DNA of 64,000 bases from Malus domestica (lineage: Eukaryota; Streptophyta; Magnoliopsida; Rosales; Rosaceae). Below the pieces are notes generated by a model. It saw nothing but the letters and a program-made list of their open reading frames with translations. It did no database searches and was not told where the DNA came from. Numbering within the stretch: position 1 is the first letter of the stretch; each line of letters begins with the position of its first letter. The position numbers and the translations under genes were made by a program. This document shows, in pieces, positions 24,306 through 35,731 of this stretch. Where the stretch lies: the NCBI RefSeq assembly GCF_042453785.1, contig NC_091669.1, positions 12,536,501 through 12,600,500 of the forward strand, written 5' to 3'.

Positions 24306-24605
24306 TAAAATTGCATTGTTTGTGGGCTGAGTTTAAATTTTGAGATTTTTTTAGTAGATGGATACAAATCTCAAAATTTAAACTCATGTAATGATAATAA
24401 GTAGAGTGGTGAACACTACCACCACTTGAGAGCGATGAACAAAAATACACTTGCTTCAGGAGAAGAAAAAAAAATTGGGTTATTAAGTTTACGAAAACGT
24501 AATATTGAAACATGCTAGTATTGTTAGACTAGCCAAATTAACACTTGAGTCATTTGGCTAGCTTCAATAACAAAAATTTAGTTAGTATTCTAGAGATGCT
24601 CTAAG

Positions 24606-24876
24606 CCTGTTTGAAAAGTGCTTTTTTTATATCACTAAAAGCATGTTTTTAATATGTTTGGCTGAGAAAGTTGACAGTGATTCTTTGTTCAAAAAACATT
24701 TAAGTGTTTTCTAAACAAAGCACCTATGTGCTTGTATCATGAATTACTTCAAGTACTTCTTTCAAGAAGTTCTTTCACCTTTATAAAATAGTTAATGTGC
24801 TTTTAATAGAAGTGTTGAAGCTGAAAATGCTTTCAAGCATAAATTTTGTTTTTTAAAGTATTTTCAAACGAGTATG
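24606..24876. mobile_element. Probable MITE (GTTTGAAAAGTGCTTTT type)
   Basis: Left GCCTGTTTGAAAAGTGCTTT; the reverse complement of the right is ACTCGTTTGAAAATACTTTA. The interior is rich in AAGTGCTTTT and AAGCAC words. The target duplication is not clear. It directly abuts the outer MITE of the nest. Confidence 0.5.
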
Positions 24877-25014
24877 GCAAAATTTTCATTAAAAATTTAA
24901 GTGGCTCATGGAATAAACTCACATTGTGCAATACTTGGTATACATGTTGAAACATAAATCACCTAATTGAAACACAATCACCTAATTAAGCGTTCAAATT
25001 TGTAGTCTAACAAG

Positions 25015-25215
25015 TCACTCAGGATTACGGTATGATGATATTTCTTTTCACTTGGAAGTGAGAGGTCTTAGGTTTGAATCTCGTGGATGGCGAATTCTAT
25101 ACCAAATTAGATCACACATTGTGTGGCTTAGCCAAACTCCCCCTCATCTTAGTGTCGAGGGAGAACACCGGAATATTTGGCAGGGATTCATCCCGCTTCC
25201 GATCTCGACTTAAAA
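25015..25215 (+). repeat. SINE-like dispersed repeat, copy 2
   Basis: Contains TTACGGTATGATGATATT, CACTTGGAAGTGAGAGGTC and then TTAGGTTTGAATCTCGTGG, close to a tRNA B box, followed by CATTGTGTGGCTTAGCC. Related copies are at 19870-20045 and 43690-43850. SINE status is inferred from the B-box-like motif. Confidence 0.5.
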
Positions 25216-25394
25216 CTCCATTAAAATTTGTAATTTAAGCACAAAAATGATGCTAAAATGAAAAGGAACAAGATTATACTACTGTGAGTAACAACCGTGG
25301 TCGAGATTGGCCGGGATTTGTCACGGAGCTCGCTGGATTCTGGAAAAACGAAACAGAAAACATGCACAACAAAAAGAACAAAATTTAACCATTA

Positions 25395-26040
25395 AGGGCA
25401 CGTTTGTTTGGCTTCTTTAAATCTCATTGGACTGGACTGCCTTAGATAGAAGTCACAGTCACAAAATCTTGCCTTCTCCTTCGTACATGAGCTGCAGCCC
25501 CTTCTCCAGTCATCAAATCAGAAACAGCTCTCGCTGATCTCCGTCCCGCGAACTCAACCCCCTTTTTGCTTCAGCGATGAACTCGTCCAGTTAAGCTTCC
25601 AATAAGCTTAATCCACCATGAACAACACTTCCAAAGATTAAAGCTTATAAATCTGAATTACACAAAATATCAAAATCTGCGGTAAACCCAGAAGTCAATT
25701 ACCTTGCAGTGCTCTTGTCCAGAAATTTGTAGGAAAAAACGAAATCAAATTTGGAGTTGTAAAACATAAATTATAGTAGAAATTTGATTTGTGATTTCGA
25801 ATTTGTAGTGCTCTCTCTGCTTTGAGGAACAAGAAGAAAGACCTGCTGGTGTTTCGATCCAAATCAGGTGCAAAATCTGTAGCTTCCTCCTTAGAGGAAG
25901 AAAACAGGGAGAAATGGGGGAGAAAAAGAGAGTGGGGAGGGAGACGGTCGGCCGGAGAAAAAAAGGAAGACAATGAGGGAAAGGGGACTGAGAGAGTGGA
26001 AAGGAAGAAGAAAAAAAATGGTAGAAGTTTCGAGAGATAG
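25395..26040 (+). mobile_element. Left-end fragment related to the PIF/Harbinger element
   Basis: After ATTA comes AGGGCACGTTTGTTTGGC, then CATTGGACTGGACTGCCTTA. This is the same end-plus-GGACTGGACT design as the 12846-19538 element. A CT/GA-rich tract follows (25795-26040). No matching right end is found, so the right border given here is arbitrary. Confidence 0.4.
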
Positions 26041-27041
26041 GAAGAGATTTCCAAAAGGAAAAGATAAATTAATAATATAATATTAATTTATACGAAGCAA
26101 ATAATATAATATTAATTATAAATAAAAAAATATTTTATTACCTATTGTAAGGGCTATTCGGTGTAGGGGTGGAGATGCAAAAGACAGTTACTATCAAGGA
26201 CAGTTACTTACTGTTCACTGGATGAATTAAATAATGAATAGCCCTAGGGGACCTTTGCAACGGTGGAGTTGCTCTTAAGTGATTCTTGAAAGAAACACCT
26301 ATTATTTGTTTCTTGTATAAAACACGTTAAGTGTTTTTCTAGATTTAACTTATATTATTACTAAGGATTTGTTTGATAAATATTTTTTTTTATAAAAACT
26401 CTTTCAATTATTTAAAAGCACTTCTCAAACGAGCGTTAAAACTCATAACGTGTATGCCAATTGACATTCAATATCAATAAATCGCATCATATTCATCAAT
26501 TCATATAATAATAATTTTATCAATCAATCAAACTCTAATAAAAACTTTTTTGTGTATGTAAATGTTGGTTTTGTCAATATTTTTCTATATAAGCTACAAT
26601 CTACTTTAATTAATAAAAAAAATATTAATCAAAGACTTGAATCCCTTGTGTTGACCAAGACATACCTACAAAATTCTTTGCCGTTTTTACGGACAAACCA
26701 TCCATTTTTAATTTTCTTAAAAACAGACAACAAAATTCTTTTCTTCGTCTTTCAGTCTCCACCTTCCCACAATACTATCTTTTTCTCTCTCTGAAATTTC
26801 AAAGTCCTCGCCCGTTTCTTCGCCGGTACCGAAACGCGCATCCCATTTGACGGGAGATCGCATCGCAGCTCGAAACGTCTTTAATTGCACTCACTCCCGT
26901 TTTCATTTCCGGCGTTTCGATCCTGCAAAACAATTTGAACGCCGTTTCGTTGGTTCCAGATCGAAGAAAGACGTTTTCTTTGTCTCGCTGCGACCTGCAT
27001 GCTGTGTCTCTGAATCGGAGGGTCAGTGTTTGTTTGCTGCC
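26041..27041. other. AT-rich spacer and mannosidase promoter/leader
   Basis: From 26041 to about 26460 there are MITE-like remains, including an end reading GGTGGAGTTGCTCTTA at about 26260. The last 300 bp before 27042 turn GC-richer (from about 26800), as expected of a 5' leader. No separate gene is supported. Confidence 0.4.
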
Positions 27042-30000
27042 ATGGCCAGGGTCAGATCTTCGTCGTCGAGCAGATTGAGGTACTGCAACCCGGCGTATTA
27101 TTTGAAGCGGCCGCAACGCCTGGCTTTGCTCTTGATAGCATTCGTTTGCGTCACTCTGGTTGTCTGGGACCGCCAGACTCTCCTCAAAGAGCACGAGGTT
27201 CGTCTCCCTCTCGGTTATTTTACTTTCTTTGATTTGGGTTTTTGAGTGTTGTATGCTCTGTTTGGTTGCTGAGAAAGTGTGGGAGAATGGGGGTGTAAAT
27301 TTGAAGTATGGATTAGCGGTTTCCATTTAGGGTTATTACCTGTGGCTGAAAAAAAGGTTTGATCGCGTTAGAGGGGAATTTGAAGTTCAGTAACTGCAAT
27401 TGACAAAATGTTTAATGTGTTTGTTTGCCTTCAATGTCCTGTTTGTTTCGAAAGGATTTTGAATTTCGGACGAAGTGTTAAATTCTATGAAAAAATGTTT
27501 AATGTGTTTGTTTACCTTCAATGTCCTGTTTGTTTCGAAAAGATTTTGAATTTCGGACAAAGTGTTAAATTATGCATGTGGAAAACGTTGGTTTGATTGT
27601 TATAACTATGACTATGAGAGGAGGAGCATCTGGTCTAATGGAATATATCATAAAATGTTACGGATGGCAGAAGCCTTTTATATTTAAAGGACAATCCCGG
27701 CCCGGGTTATACGGAAATGGAAAAGTGATGTATAAATTTCTCATGTGATGTTACGTTCAGGAGTAACTAGGTTCCCCAGATGCAAGAGTTTCACTTCTTG
27801 CATTAGAAATTGAATCAAGTTTCACTTTTTTTATTTTTTTATTTTCCGCATCTAATGATGTTATGTATGAATTGCAGGAAGAAGTGGCCAAGTTAAATGA
27901 ACAACTGAGCCATTTGAAAAGTTTGGTAAGCGTCTTATGCCTTGGTTTGTGTTCAAGCTTGAGCTTCTTAATTGGCCTTCAGTCACTATCTTTTCATTCA
28001 TTTATTTGGAGTGGGGCGGTACTGTTGCTGCCATAGCTATCAATCCCAAAAGTTTTCAATTATAACACTTAGATTAATAGAGCTCTAAGCTCTTCTTATT
28101 CCGCCTCAACTGTTCTTTGAAATTGTACAAGTTATGTTCTCTATGGTTGTTTGCAATCTGATTTGATTATCTATTTGTTCCTGGATATGAACACTTGTGT
28201 CTCAGAATACCATAAAGCAGTATTTTAATCCATTTTAAAAGGTAGATATGTGTCATGTGTCATTGTATATTGTACGCTCAGGTTGAAGACTCACAAAATG
28301 TGCAAGGTGATGCCGCTAAAAAGAATACGTTGAAGGACAGGGATGGTGAGAAAGAGGTTGGCCTGGACCCAATTGACATTCAAAGAAGAGAAAAAGTCAA
28401 AGAAGCTATGATTCATGCGTGGAGTTCATATGAGAAGTATGCATGGGGCCAAGATGAACTTCAGGTATAACGATCCCTTCTGTTTGCCATTATCTATTTC
28501 ATTTTTAAATGTTATATCTACACTGTTTAAGTTTTACTTTAAAGGCGTAGCAGTTCACACTGTATTATGGTCTTTTTCTACCCACATGTTCCTTTTGTGC
28601 TTTGTGATGAATTCAATTTACAAGGTTTTAGTATTCTTTTGGTGTATCTTTAGTTAATCATTGGTATAGCTTGCTGCAGTTGTGACTTTGTCAAGGTTTT
28701 CAAGCTTTTGTCTAACTTTGAGATCTCCATCTGACATTTTGCTCAATAAAATTAGTGTAGGTGTTCATGTCTCTATTCTGATAAACTACATTTCTGTGTC
28801 TGTGCTCACTAAAGAATCTAGGAGCATTAAAGTTGTCTGGGTTCAGTGACAGTTCTATTTGTAACAACCACAAATTTGATAGTATTTTTTGACTTTCCTT
28901 GTTATTGGTGATGTTATTATTTTTGTACAAATTTTTAACACCAAAGCTGTTTTGCATGTACCAGCCACAATCAAAGAATGGTGTCAATAGCTTTGGTGGT
29001 CTTGGAGCAACACTAGTAGACTCTCTTGATACGTTGTATATAATGGGGCTTCATGAGCAGTTCCAAAAAGCTAGAGAGTGAGTTGAAGTTTCGATTTTCA
29101 TATTCTTTGGTAGCATACTCAGTGGACCAAATTAATCTTTGGCTACTTGGCCCTATGTAGGAGCATATATATGTTAACTATCAAGTCCTATGTAGGGCCT
29201 TTGTTCTATGTATGTCATTTTAGCTTCTTGTCCTTTTGCTCCTTCAACGTGAACCAATTAATCTTTGCAACAGTGCTTTGACAGATTTTCATTGCACTGT
29301 GTAAACTATCTTAGATGACCTTTTCTTTTGTTTATGCTTGCTTGTATATTGCAAAAGAAAAAGGGAAAATATTCCTCATTTCGTACGATCCCTCATATTT
29401 ACTTATCTCTATTATTTGTTATTCTCCTCCTCTTTTACTCTGTTGTATTCTTGTATCTTGATGTCGTCAACCCTAGGGCGCACTAAAGTTTGTGTATTCT
29501 TGTTTATCCCTCTTACTATGACTTTCATTATTCATTTATTTTCCCATTTTCTTGCCTTGACATCTTTGTTTTTTCTTTTTGCCCAAACCTCATTCTACAA
29601 CGTTACATGTTACATCTTGGTAATAAATGTTTATAATTTATATGTTATTCTTGGCAGGTGGGTTGCAACCTCATTGGATTTTGACAAGGATTATGAGGCT
29701 AGTGTTTTTGAGACAACCATAAGGTTGCATTATAAGGTTTAATATATGGTTGATTTTAATTATTTTCGGCACCTGGGCTTGCACTTTATTTTCCTCCTCT
29801 GACAGCAGATTTTCTGATGTATCGTGTCTATTGTTTTTCTGAAATTACCAGAGTTGTAGGTGGACTTCTCAGTGCATATGATCTCTCAGAAGATAAACTT
29901 TTCCTTGATAAAGCTAGAGAGATTGCAGACAGATTGCTGCCTGCATGGGACACACCTAGTGGGATCCCTTACAACATTATCAACTTGGCACATGGAAAGC

Positions 30001-32489
30001 CGCACAATCCTTCATGGACCGGAGTAAGTGGTGAAAAAGAGCTACCATTTTCAGATAGTCTCTTGTTATGATATAATAACATTAACCTAAGTTGAGTTTA
30101 TTCACTAATAGTGTTGCATGCATAGATCTCTTTCATGATTTATCTGAAACATTTGAATATTTACAAGTAGTGTTTTAAAATTTCATTTGATAAATTTTTG
30201 ATATTTTAGTTCATCATGTCTTTAGGGTGAAAGTATCTTGGCAGATTCTGGCACAGAACAGGTGGAGTTTATTGCTCTTTCTCAGAGGACAGGAGACCCA
30301 AAGTACCAGCAGAGGGTATATATACTTTCTTATTTACTAGGTTTTTTTTTCCTTTCCCTGGTCAAATAGCACATTGCAGCACGTTAACGCAGCCCATGAA
30401 GTTAGCCATAGTATGAATTGTTGCGCATATTAACATGTATACAAAAGATAGATCAGTGACTGTCATTTCATTGGTGTGAAAAACTAATTACTTGTGATTC
30501 CTAGGCTGAGAATGTTATAGTGGCGCTTAACAAAACTTTCCCTGATGATGGGTTGCTTCCTATTTATATTGATCCCGAAAGAGGAAGATCAGGATATTCC
30601 ACTATAACCTTCGGTGCAATGGGTGACAGGTAAGCATTAATTTTTAATATGAATTATGTAATTTTCAAGATTCAGGTTTCATTAGGTATACTTGTTGTGA
30701 GTGGCTTAAAACAATGTTGGGATTAACTTTAGGCAATTGTTTGCAGCTTCTATGAATATTTACTCAAAGTCTGGATACTGGGGAACAAAACTTCAGCTGT
30801 AAAGCCTTATAGGTAAGAAGTTTGTCTTTGTCTTTTGATGATTATAACCACTTTTCCACAAAATGTTCCATTTGGTTTCAAAAGCTATGGGAAGCATATC
30901 TACTTGAAAGACCCAATTTGCCATGGAGCTTAACAATAGAAAAACCAAAAAGGCATCACACAGCTTTTGGCTCTGGTACTATGACCTATATTCTTTAAGG
31001 GCAAAAAGTCCTGTACGAGGCTCAAAAAGTCATGTGGTTCCTCAATTTTAATTTATATTTGAACCTTTTCTTTTCTAAAAGTCTTGTTTTTGAAGTGGAT
31101 ATGTGGTCATGGTCTTTAAGTTTGTCTTGATGTCAAAATTCTTGTGGAATGTTGGAAGCAGAGATATGTGGGAGAAATCAATGAAAGGTCTGTTGAGCTT
31201 GATCCGGAGAACAACACCATCCTCTTTTGCATATTTATGTGAGAAGAATGGAAACACTATGACAAACAAGGTAAATTATTGATTGCAGTTGCAGTATCAT
31301 TGAATGCCATGGCGATAATTACTTTGTTACATTTTAACTAGCATTTCCTTTGCATATAAAAATGCAGATGGACGAACTAGCATGCTTTGCTCCAGGAATG
31401 CTGGCTTTAGGGTCATCTGGTTATGGTCCTGATGAATCTAAGCAATTCTTATCACTTGCAGAAGAGGTATTACTTCCGTGAAAGATTTGAGTTTCACCTT
31501 TGGAATTTTAAGGCCTATTTTGAACGCATATTCCATGTCAGTTGGACAAGCTCTATTGAGTGAGATAGTATGTGTGTGTTATTCTGCACAAAACTTTTTT
31601 CTTATTAGCAAAAAGTTACAAATAAAGCTTGTAAAATTGTTTTACCCTTTGAACCTTTGACTGATTCTGCAAGCCTATTTTCAGCTTGCTTGGACATGCT
31701 ATAACTTCTACCAGTCAACACCAACAAAGTTATCTGGAGAGAATTATTTCTTTCATGATGGGCAGGTTAGTTATCCTGAGTTTCGTTTAGACTACGAAAT
31801 ATAGTTAATATTTGCTCAGAGGTTGGTCTATGTTTGAAATTTCCAGGACTTGAGCGTGGGTACGTCATGGAATATATTGAGACCAGAGACAATTGAATCA
31901 CTTTTTTACCTCTGGCGTTTGACTGGCAACAAGACATACCAAGAGTGGGGCTGGAATATATTTCAGGCATTTGAAAAGAACTCCCGCATAGAGTCAGGAT
32001 ATGTTGGACTAAAAGACGTATGCACTTCTTAAACCCATAACTAACACTGCATCTGCATTCGAGTTCCTTCTACGTACCTTTTATTGCAACTTTTTCTATT
32101 GTATTTCATTCCTTGAATCTCATGAATATTTGAACAAATCAAAGCTACTTACTCTTCAGTATACTTAAGTTCGGAGCAGGTGAAATAAATTTTGTCTTTT
32201 ACTGATTTTGCGGCTTTTCATTTATGCCGGTTGTTGGTTGTTTCAGGTTAACACTGGTGACAAAGACAACATGATGCAAAGCTTCTTTCTTGCGGAGACA
32301 CTCAAATATCTCTATCTTCTATTTTCGCCATCCTCTGTCATCTCCCTAGACGAATGGGTTTTCAACACGGAAGCTCACCCAATAAAAATTATGGCCAGGC
32401 ATGATGCAGACACATCTGGAAAAGCAAATGGGAACGATAGACCAAAGATTAGATTGCGCGGGAGAAAGGAAGGTCGATCACGAGATTAA
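27042..32489 (+). CDS. MNS1: Golgi class I alpha-1,2-mannosidase, GH47, MNS1/MNS2 type (14 exons, 573 aa)
   Basis: Exons: 27042-27197, 27878-27925, 28282-28464, 28965-29077, 29658-29723, 29852-30023, 30226-30315, 30505-30629, 30747-30812, 31162-31270, 31368-31466, 31685-31765, 31847-32017, 32247-32489. All are GT-AG, phases agree, total 1722 nt. It is a type II membrane protein: a short basic cytosolic tail, one hydrophobic anchor (about 27-42, [16 protein letters not shown]), a charged stem, then the GH47 domain from about 105. Signature motifs are [10 protein letters not shown] (148-157), FETTIR with E185, [20 protein letters not shown] and NTEAHP (533-538), the last supplying the calcium-binding threonine. 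The enzyme trims Man8/Man9 N-glycans to Man5 in the Golgi, before complex-glycan synthesis. Length fits Arabidopsis MNS1/MNS2 (560-572 aa); which of the two is not decided. The C terminus is basic (GRKEGRSRD). Confidence 0.93.
27405..27570. repeat. ~83-bp tandem duplication in mannosidase intron 1
   Basis: AAAATGTTTAATGTGTTTGT, CAATGTCCTGTTTGTTTCGA and GATTTTGAATTTCGGAC appear twice in order with a few substitutions. It is intronic and has no coding effect. Confidence 0.85.
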
Positions 32490-33055
32490 TAGGTTTTCTA
32501 TAATCCTAGTGTAATTCTAGGGTCCAAGTAGATGAAGGGTGGAGTAAAATACATTAGTCTGTTGAGATTCGATGGCCGCTTTTGTACAAGGAGGAAATGA
32601 TTCGGCTCTACAAATTTGGCCTGGTGGTGGAAGTTGTATTCTATGGTAACATACGTATGCTCTTATGTCAGTGGTTACCTCACAGGAAAAAATGGATATT
32701 CCTAGCTCTTATTACCCATTTGGGAATATGGATCAACATTTGTAATTTGATGGGAGGAATGTTTTGGTTTGAATTTCCCCCTCCATTTGATTTTTGACAT
32801 TTCAATGGCACTTATTTGATTATTTCCAGATCATCTCTCACTCTCTCTCTCTCTCTCTCTCACATGGGGCATTGGGCTTTACTTGGAAATGTGGTGGTAT
32901 GTTTATAATTTGAATATGTTTGTAATCTTAGACTTTTTGTTTTGACAAACGATAAATAATCTTACATTAAATTACGGGAAGGGGGATTCGAGCAAGAGAC
33001 TTCGGGTGCAATTGTCTCCTCCGATCATCTCCATGAAGTCTAGCCCTTGTTTATA

Positions 33056-33205
33056 AGGAAAACTAATGAAAATGGCTTTAAAACTTTGAGTTTTAATGAT
33101 AAGGACAAAATAAAGGGTAAAGTGAATAGTACTAGGATTTTTTAGTGTAAAAATGTGATTTTTCGTTAAAGTGAACAGTACCAGATGCTTTTCGTTAAAG
33201 TTCCC
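33056..33205 (-). mobile_element. Short MITE (AACTTTAACGAAAAGC family), copy 2
   Basis: The reverse complement starts GGGAACTTTAACGAAAAGC and runs through CACATTTTTACACTAAAAA and TTTACCCTTTATTTTGTCC to CATTAGTTTTCCTT, as in the copy at 4015-4171. It inserted just beside the last candidate exon of the unrecognised minus-strand locus. Confidence 0.65.
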
Positions 33206-33219
33206 ATGTTTATATTCAT

Positions 33220-34289
33220 CTCGCACGAGAGTCAGAGCGTCATTGTAAGGAATCCCTTCATGAAGGAAATACAAAGCTAGATTCCCAACTGCATCTGTTC
33301 CTGCACGTGTATGAGCCGGAGTAACAATATGTTCTGCCTGTTCATATGATGTCGTAAGAACAGAAATACAAAGCTAGAATGTATCCATCAAAATCACAAA
33401 ATAATAAGACTTACCAAATACACAACCATGCATGCAGCACAACTCTCTAGCAAGTTCCTGCATTCCAAACGCATCGAGAAAGATAAAACAATGGAATAAA
33501 CGAGTGTGCACTTGACAGAAAGTGAATCTAAAATAGTATCTGCATGAGTAGCCTGATGGCGGTAGGGTCACTTTACTCACGCATCCGTTCTCGAATTTAT
33601 CCATCAAATGATTGTACTTGCGTTCAAACTCATCCTGCACACAGTAAATAACATTAGCAGAGGCAAAACAATCAGCTCTTGCACAGCGACCTCTATAAAT
33701 AATAAATTACAGACACCTGCTATGGAACGAAAATGGAAGGAAAGTTACGCAATGCCTACCCTGTAATACAAAACGGCAACTATTGGTTGGAGTTCTGATC
33801 AATTATAACACGAATTGAACGTCAGCTTTCATGTAAAACTAAACGTGTAAGTGATAAGAGTAGTCGTCGTGCGACAGGTATCATGTACATTACCACGCTT
33901 GTGGGCAAACCAATTGCAGCAGGCATGAGAGCGCTCAAACCCTATTCAAAGAAAAAGCCGCTGCGCGGATCAAATGTGCATGCAAGGCCAGTTCAATGTG
34001 CATGCAAGGCCATGAAGCTTAAAGACCTCTTCTACATTCGTAGCCCACACGTCCTGCAGATTCTCATCGTCTGCAGGAAGGATGGAAAGCAAATTGTTTT
34101 TCTATCTTTCACTTGTGTATATATATAAATGAAGACATCCTCTTTGTATAAACACATCAGATGCGCCGCTTCAGAGATTGAAGAACGTACCCCAGAGAGC
34201 TTCTTTATGGAAACAGATAGTGGACCTTGTCATCGTATAGGTCCACTGCAGTTTCTTCGTTACCTGCCGCTGCTCATGGTCTCCATTCT
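33220..34289 (-). pseudogene. Unrecognised minus-strand gene or gene relic (several exon-like blocks)
   Basis: Exon-like blocks with splice signals occur on the minus strand: about 34289 (METMSSGR then GTAACG); about 34075-33990 (DDENLQDVWATNVEEVFKLH after an AG); about 33640-33585 (DEFERKYNHLMDKFENGC between GCAG and GTGAGT); about 33456-33411 (ELARELCCMHGCVFG between GCAG and GTAAGT); and about 33340-33215 (EQAEHIVTPAHTRAGTDAVG, then NLALYFLHEGIPYNDALTLV). The clean splice sites and protein-like composition argue for a real gene, past or present. I do not recognise the family and the phases have not been joined. The 3' part is missing or overrun by the MITE at 33056-33205. It could be a degenerate copy. 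Confidence 0.45.
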
Positions 34290-35107
34290 AAACCCTAATT
34301 AAATGGGGGGCGCACTCAGACGATCGAGTAATTTACATTCACAAGCAGATGCCGAAGCAGGGGGAGGCGGGCCGGCCCACGAACGATGACAATCCAGTCC
34401 ATTTGCAGTTTCCAAGGTATTCCTTTCTTCCTTTCAGAACCTTCTTTCTTTCCCCTATTCTGTAATATGCTTTGCTTGTGTCGTTTGGTTATTTTGTGGT
34501 TGTTAAGATGGAAACTCAAAGTGAGACTCAAAGGTAAATGGGTAAAAAATGGTAAATGAGTTAAAAACGGATAAATATGTATGTAGTTATGGTTAAATGA
34601 GTACGGTTAACCCTTTATAAATGATTATGAGTATGAGTATAATAGTTTATGCAATTACCTAATCGGTAAACGATTATACGAGTAAAAACTTAAACGGTTA
34701 TGAGTAAATAACCGCATTTACTCATCTACCATAACTGTTAGCCCATCTCTACGTATCAGTTGATAAAAAACTACCAAAATATAGGTGACACTAGAACTTG
34801 CACAAGCCTTTCTCATTGTTTCTGAATTTAATACAATCAAAATGAGATAAGGATGTGAGTAAATACAGTGTCGAGATCTCATATTGCCAGCCCATTTTCA
34901 ATAGCTTTTTTGGACAAAAAATAATGTTAGTGGATTAACTTGAGATTCGTTTGAGAGTAATTACAAGTCTCAACGATGATTCTTGGTGACACTAGAATTA
35001 CAGTGCGATAATAATTTTTTTGCTTATAAGTTAAATTTTTTATATAATAAAGTATTAACAAAAAGCATTTAAGGATTTCAAGTTTTGATCCGAAATTATG
35101 AATTATG
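34290..35107. other. Intergenic stretch before the LTR retrotransposon
   Basis: Begins with what may be the 5' flank of the minus-strand locus. Then comes a patch of imperfect GGTAAATGAGT/CGGTTATGAGTAAATAAC repeats (about 34550-34720) and AT-rich DNA. No gene seen. Confidence 0.4.
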
Positions 35108-35112
35108 CATTC

Positions 35113-35624
35113 TGTTTGTACCATACTTGACCAATCCCGAAACTACCGAGCACCGGCCAACGCTATACTGTCAAGGACCCAGAAGAGTTCCCCTCCGACC
35201 AAGAGGCCAATCACTACTCGACACGTGTCAAGATTAGAAGCCAATCAGAGCGCAGCACGTGTCGACATCAAGAACCAATCATAACATGACACATGTCAAT
35301 GTGACAAAGCTACAAGTTTTTCTATAAATAGGGGTCATTCCCCCACAATATTGCCTAATGCCATTTGTGTTAAATCATTCACAAGAACTCACTAAATTGA
35401 GAGCTTGATCCCTTGTACTTGTGTAAGCCCTTCACTACTAATAAGAACTCCTCTACTCCGTGGACGTAGCCAATCTGGGTGAACCACGTACATCCTGTGT
35501 TTGCTTCTCTGTCTCTATTCATTTACGTACTTATCCTCACTAGTGACCGAAGCAACCAAGCGAAGGTCACAAAACCTGACACTTTCTGTTGTACCAAAGT
35601 CTTCGCTGATTTTGTGCATCAACA
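35113..35624 (+). repeat. 5' LTR (512 bp)
   Basis: TGTTTGTACC...GCATCAACA. It contains a TATAAATA box at 35323-35330. Upstream of it are three imperfect ~37-bp units combining CCAATCA with ACACGTGTC/GCACGTGTC/ACACATGTC (about 35205-35310). G-box (CACGTG) and CCAAT motifs are common plant promoter elements; their role here is inferred. Confidence 0.9.
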
Positions 35625-35642
35625 TTTGGCGCCGTCTGTGGG
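35625..35642 (+). other. Primer-binding-site-like sequence
   Basis: TTTGGCGCCGTCTGTGGG directly follows the left LTR. The TGGCGCCGT core is common at this place in plant LTR elements. The priming tRNA is not assigned. Confidence 0.5.
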
Positions 35643-35731
35643 AAACGACACTTATTCCTACTCTCTTCAGCTGTGTCAAGCTGGTTTCTATCATTCGTAC
35701 ACTTTCTTTTGATCAGGCATCCCTCTCCAGC

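Larger units (their letters stand above)
20269..24601. mobile_element. Outer MITE of a three-level nest, TAA target duplication
   Basis: Left end GAGCATCTTTAACAGTC; the reverse complement of the right end is GAGCATCTCTAGAATAC. TAA flanks both sides (20266-20268 and 24602-24604). Only about 24 bp of it lie left of the inner insertion; the rest is 24074-24601. It was split by the TIR element at 20297-24070. Confidence 0.65.

Noticed and set aside
25695-26054. 119-codon Phe/Ser-rich ORF
   Set aside because: Low-complexity CT/GA tract in a transposon-like fragment.
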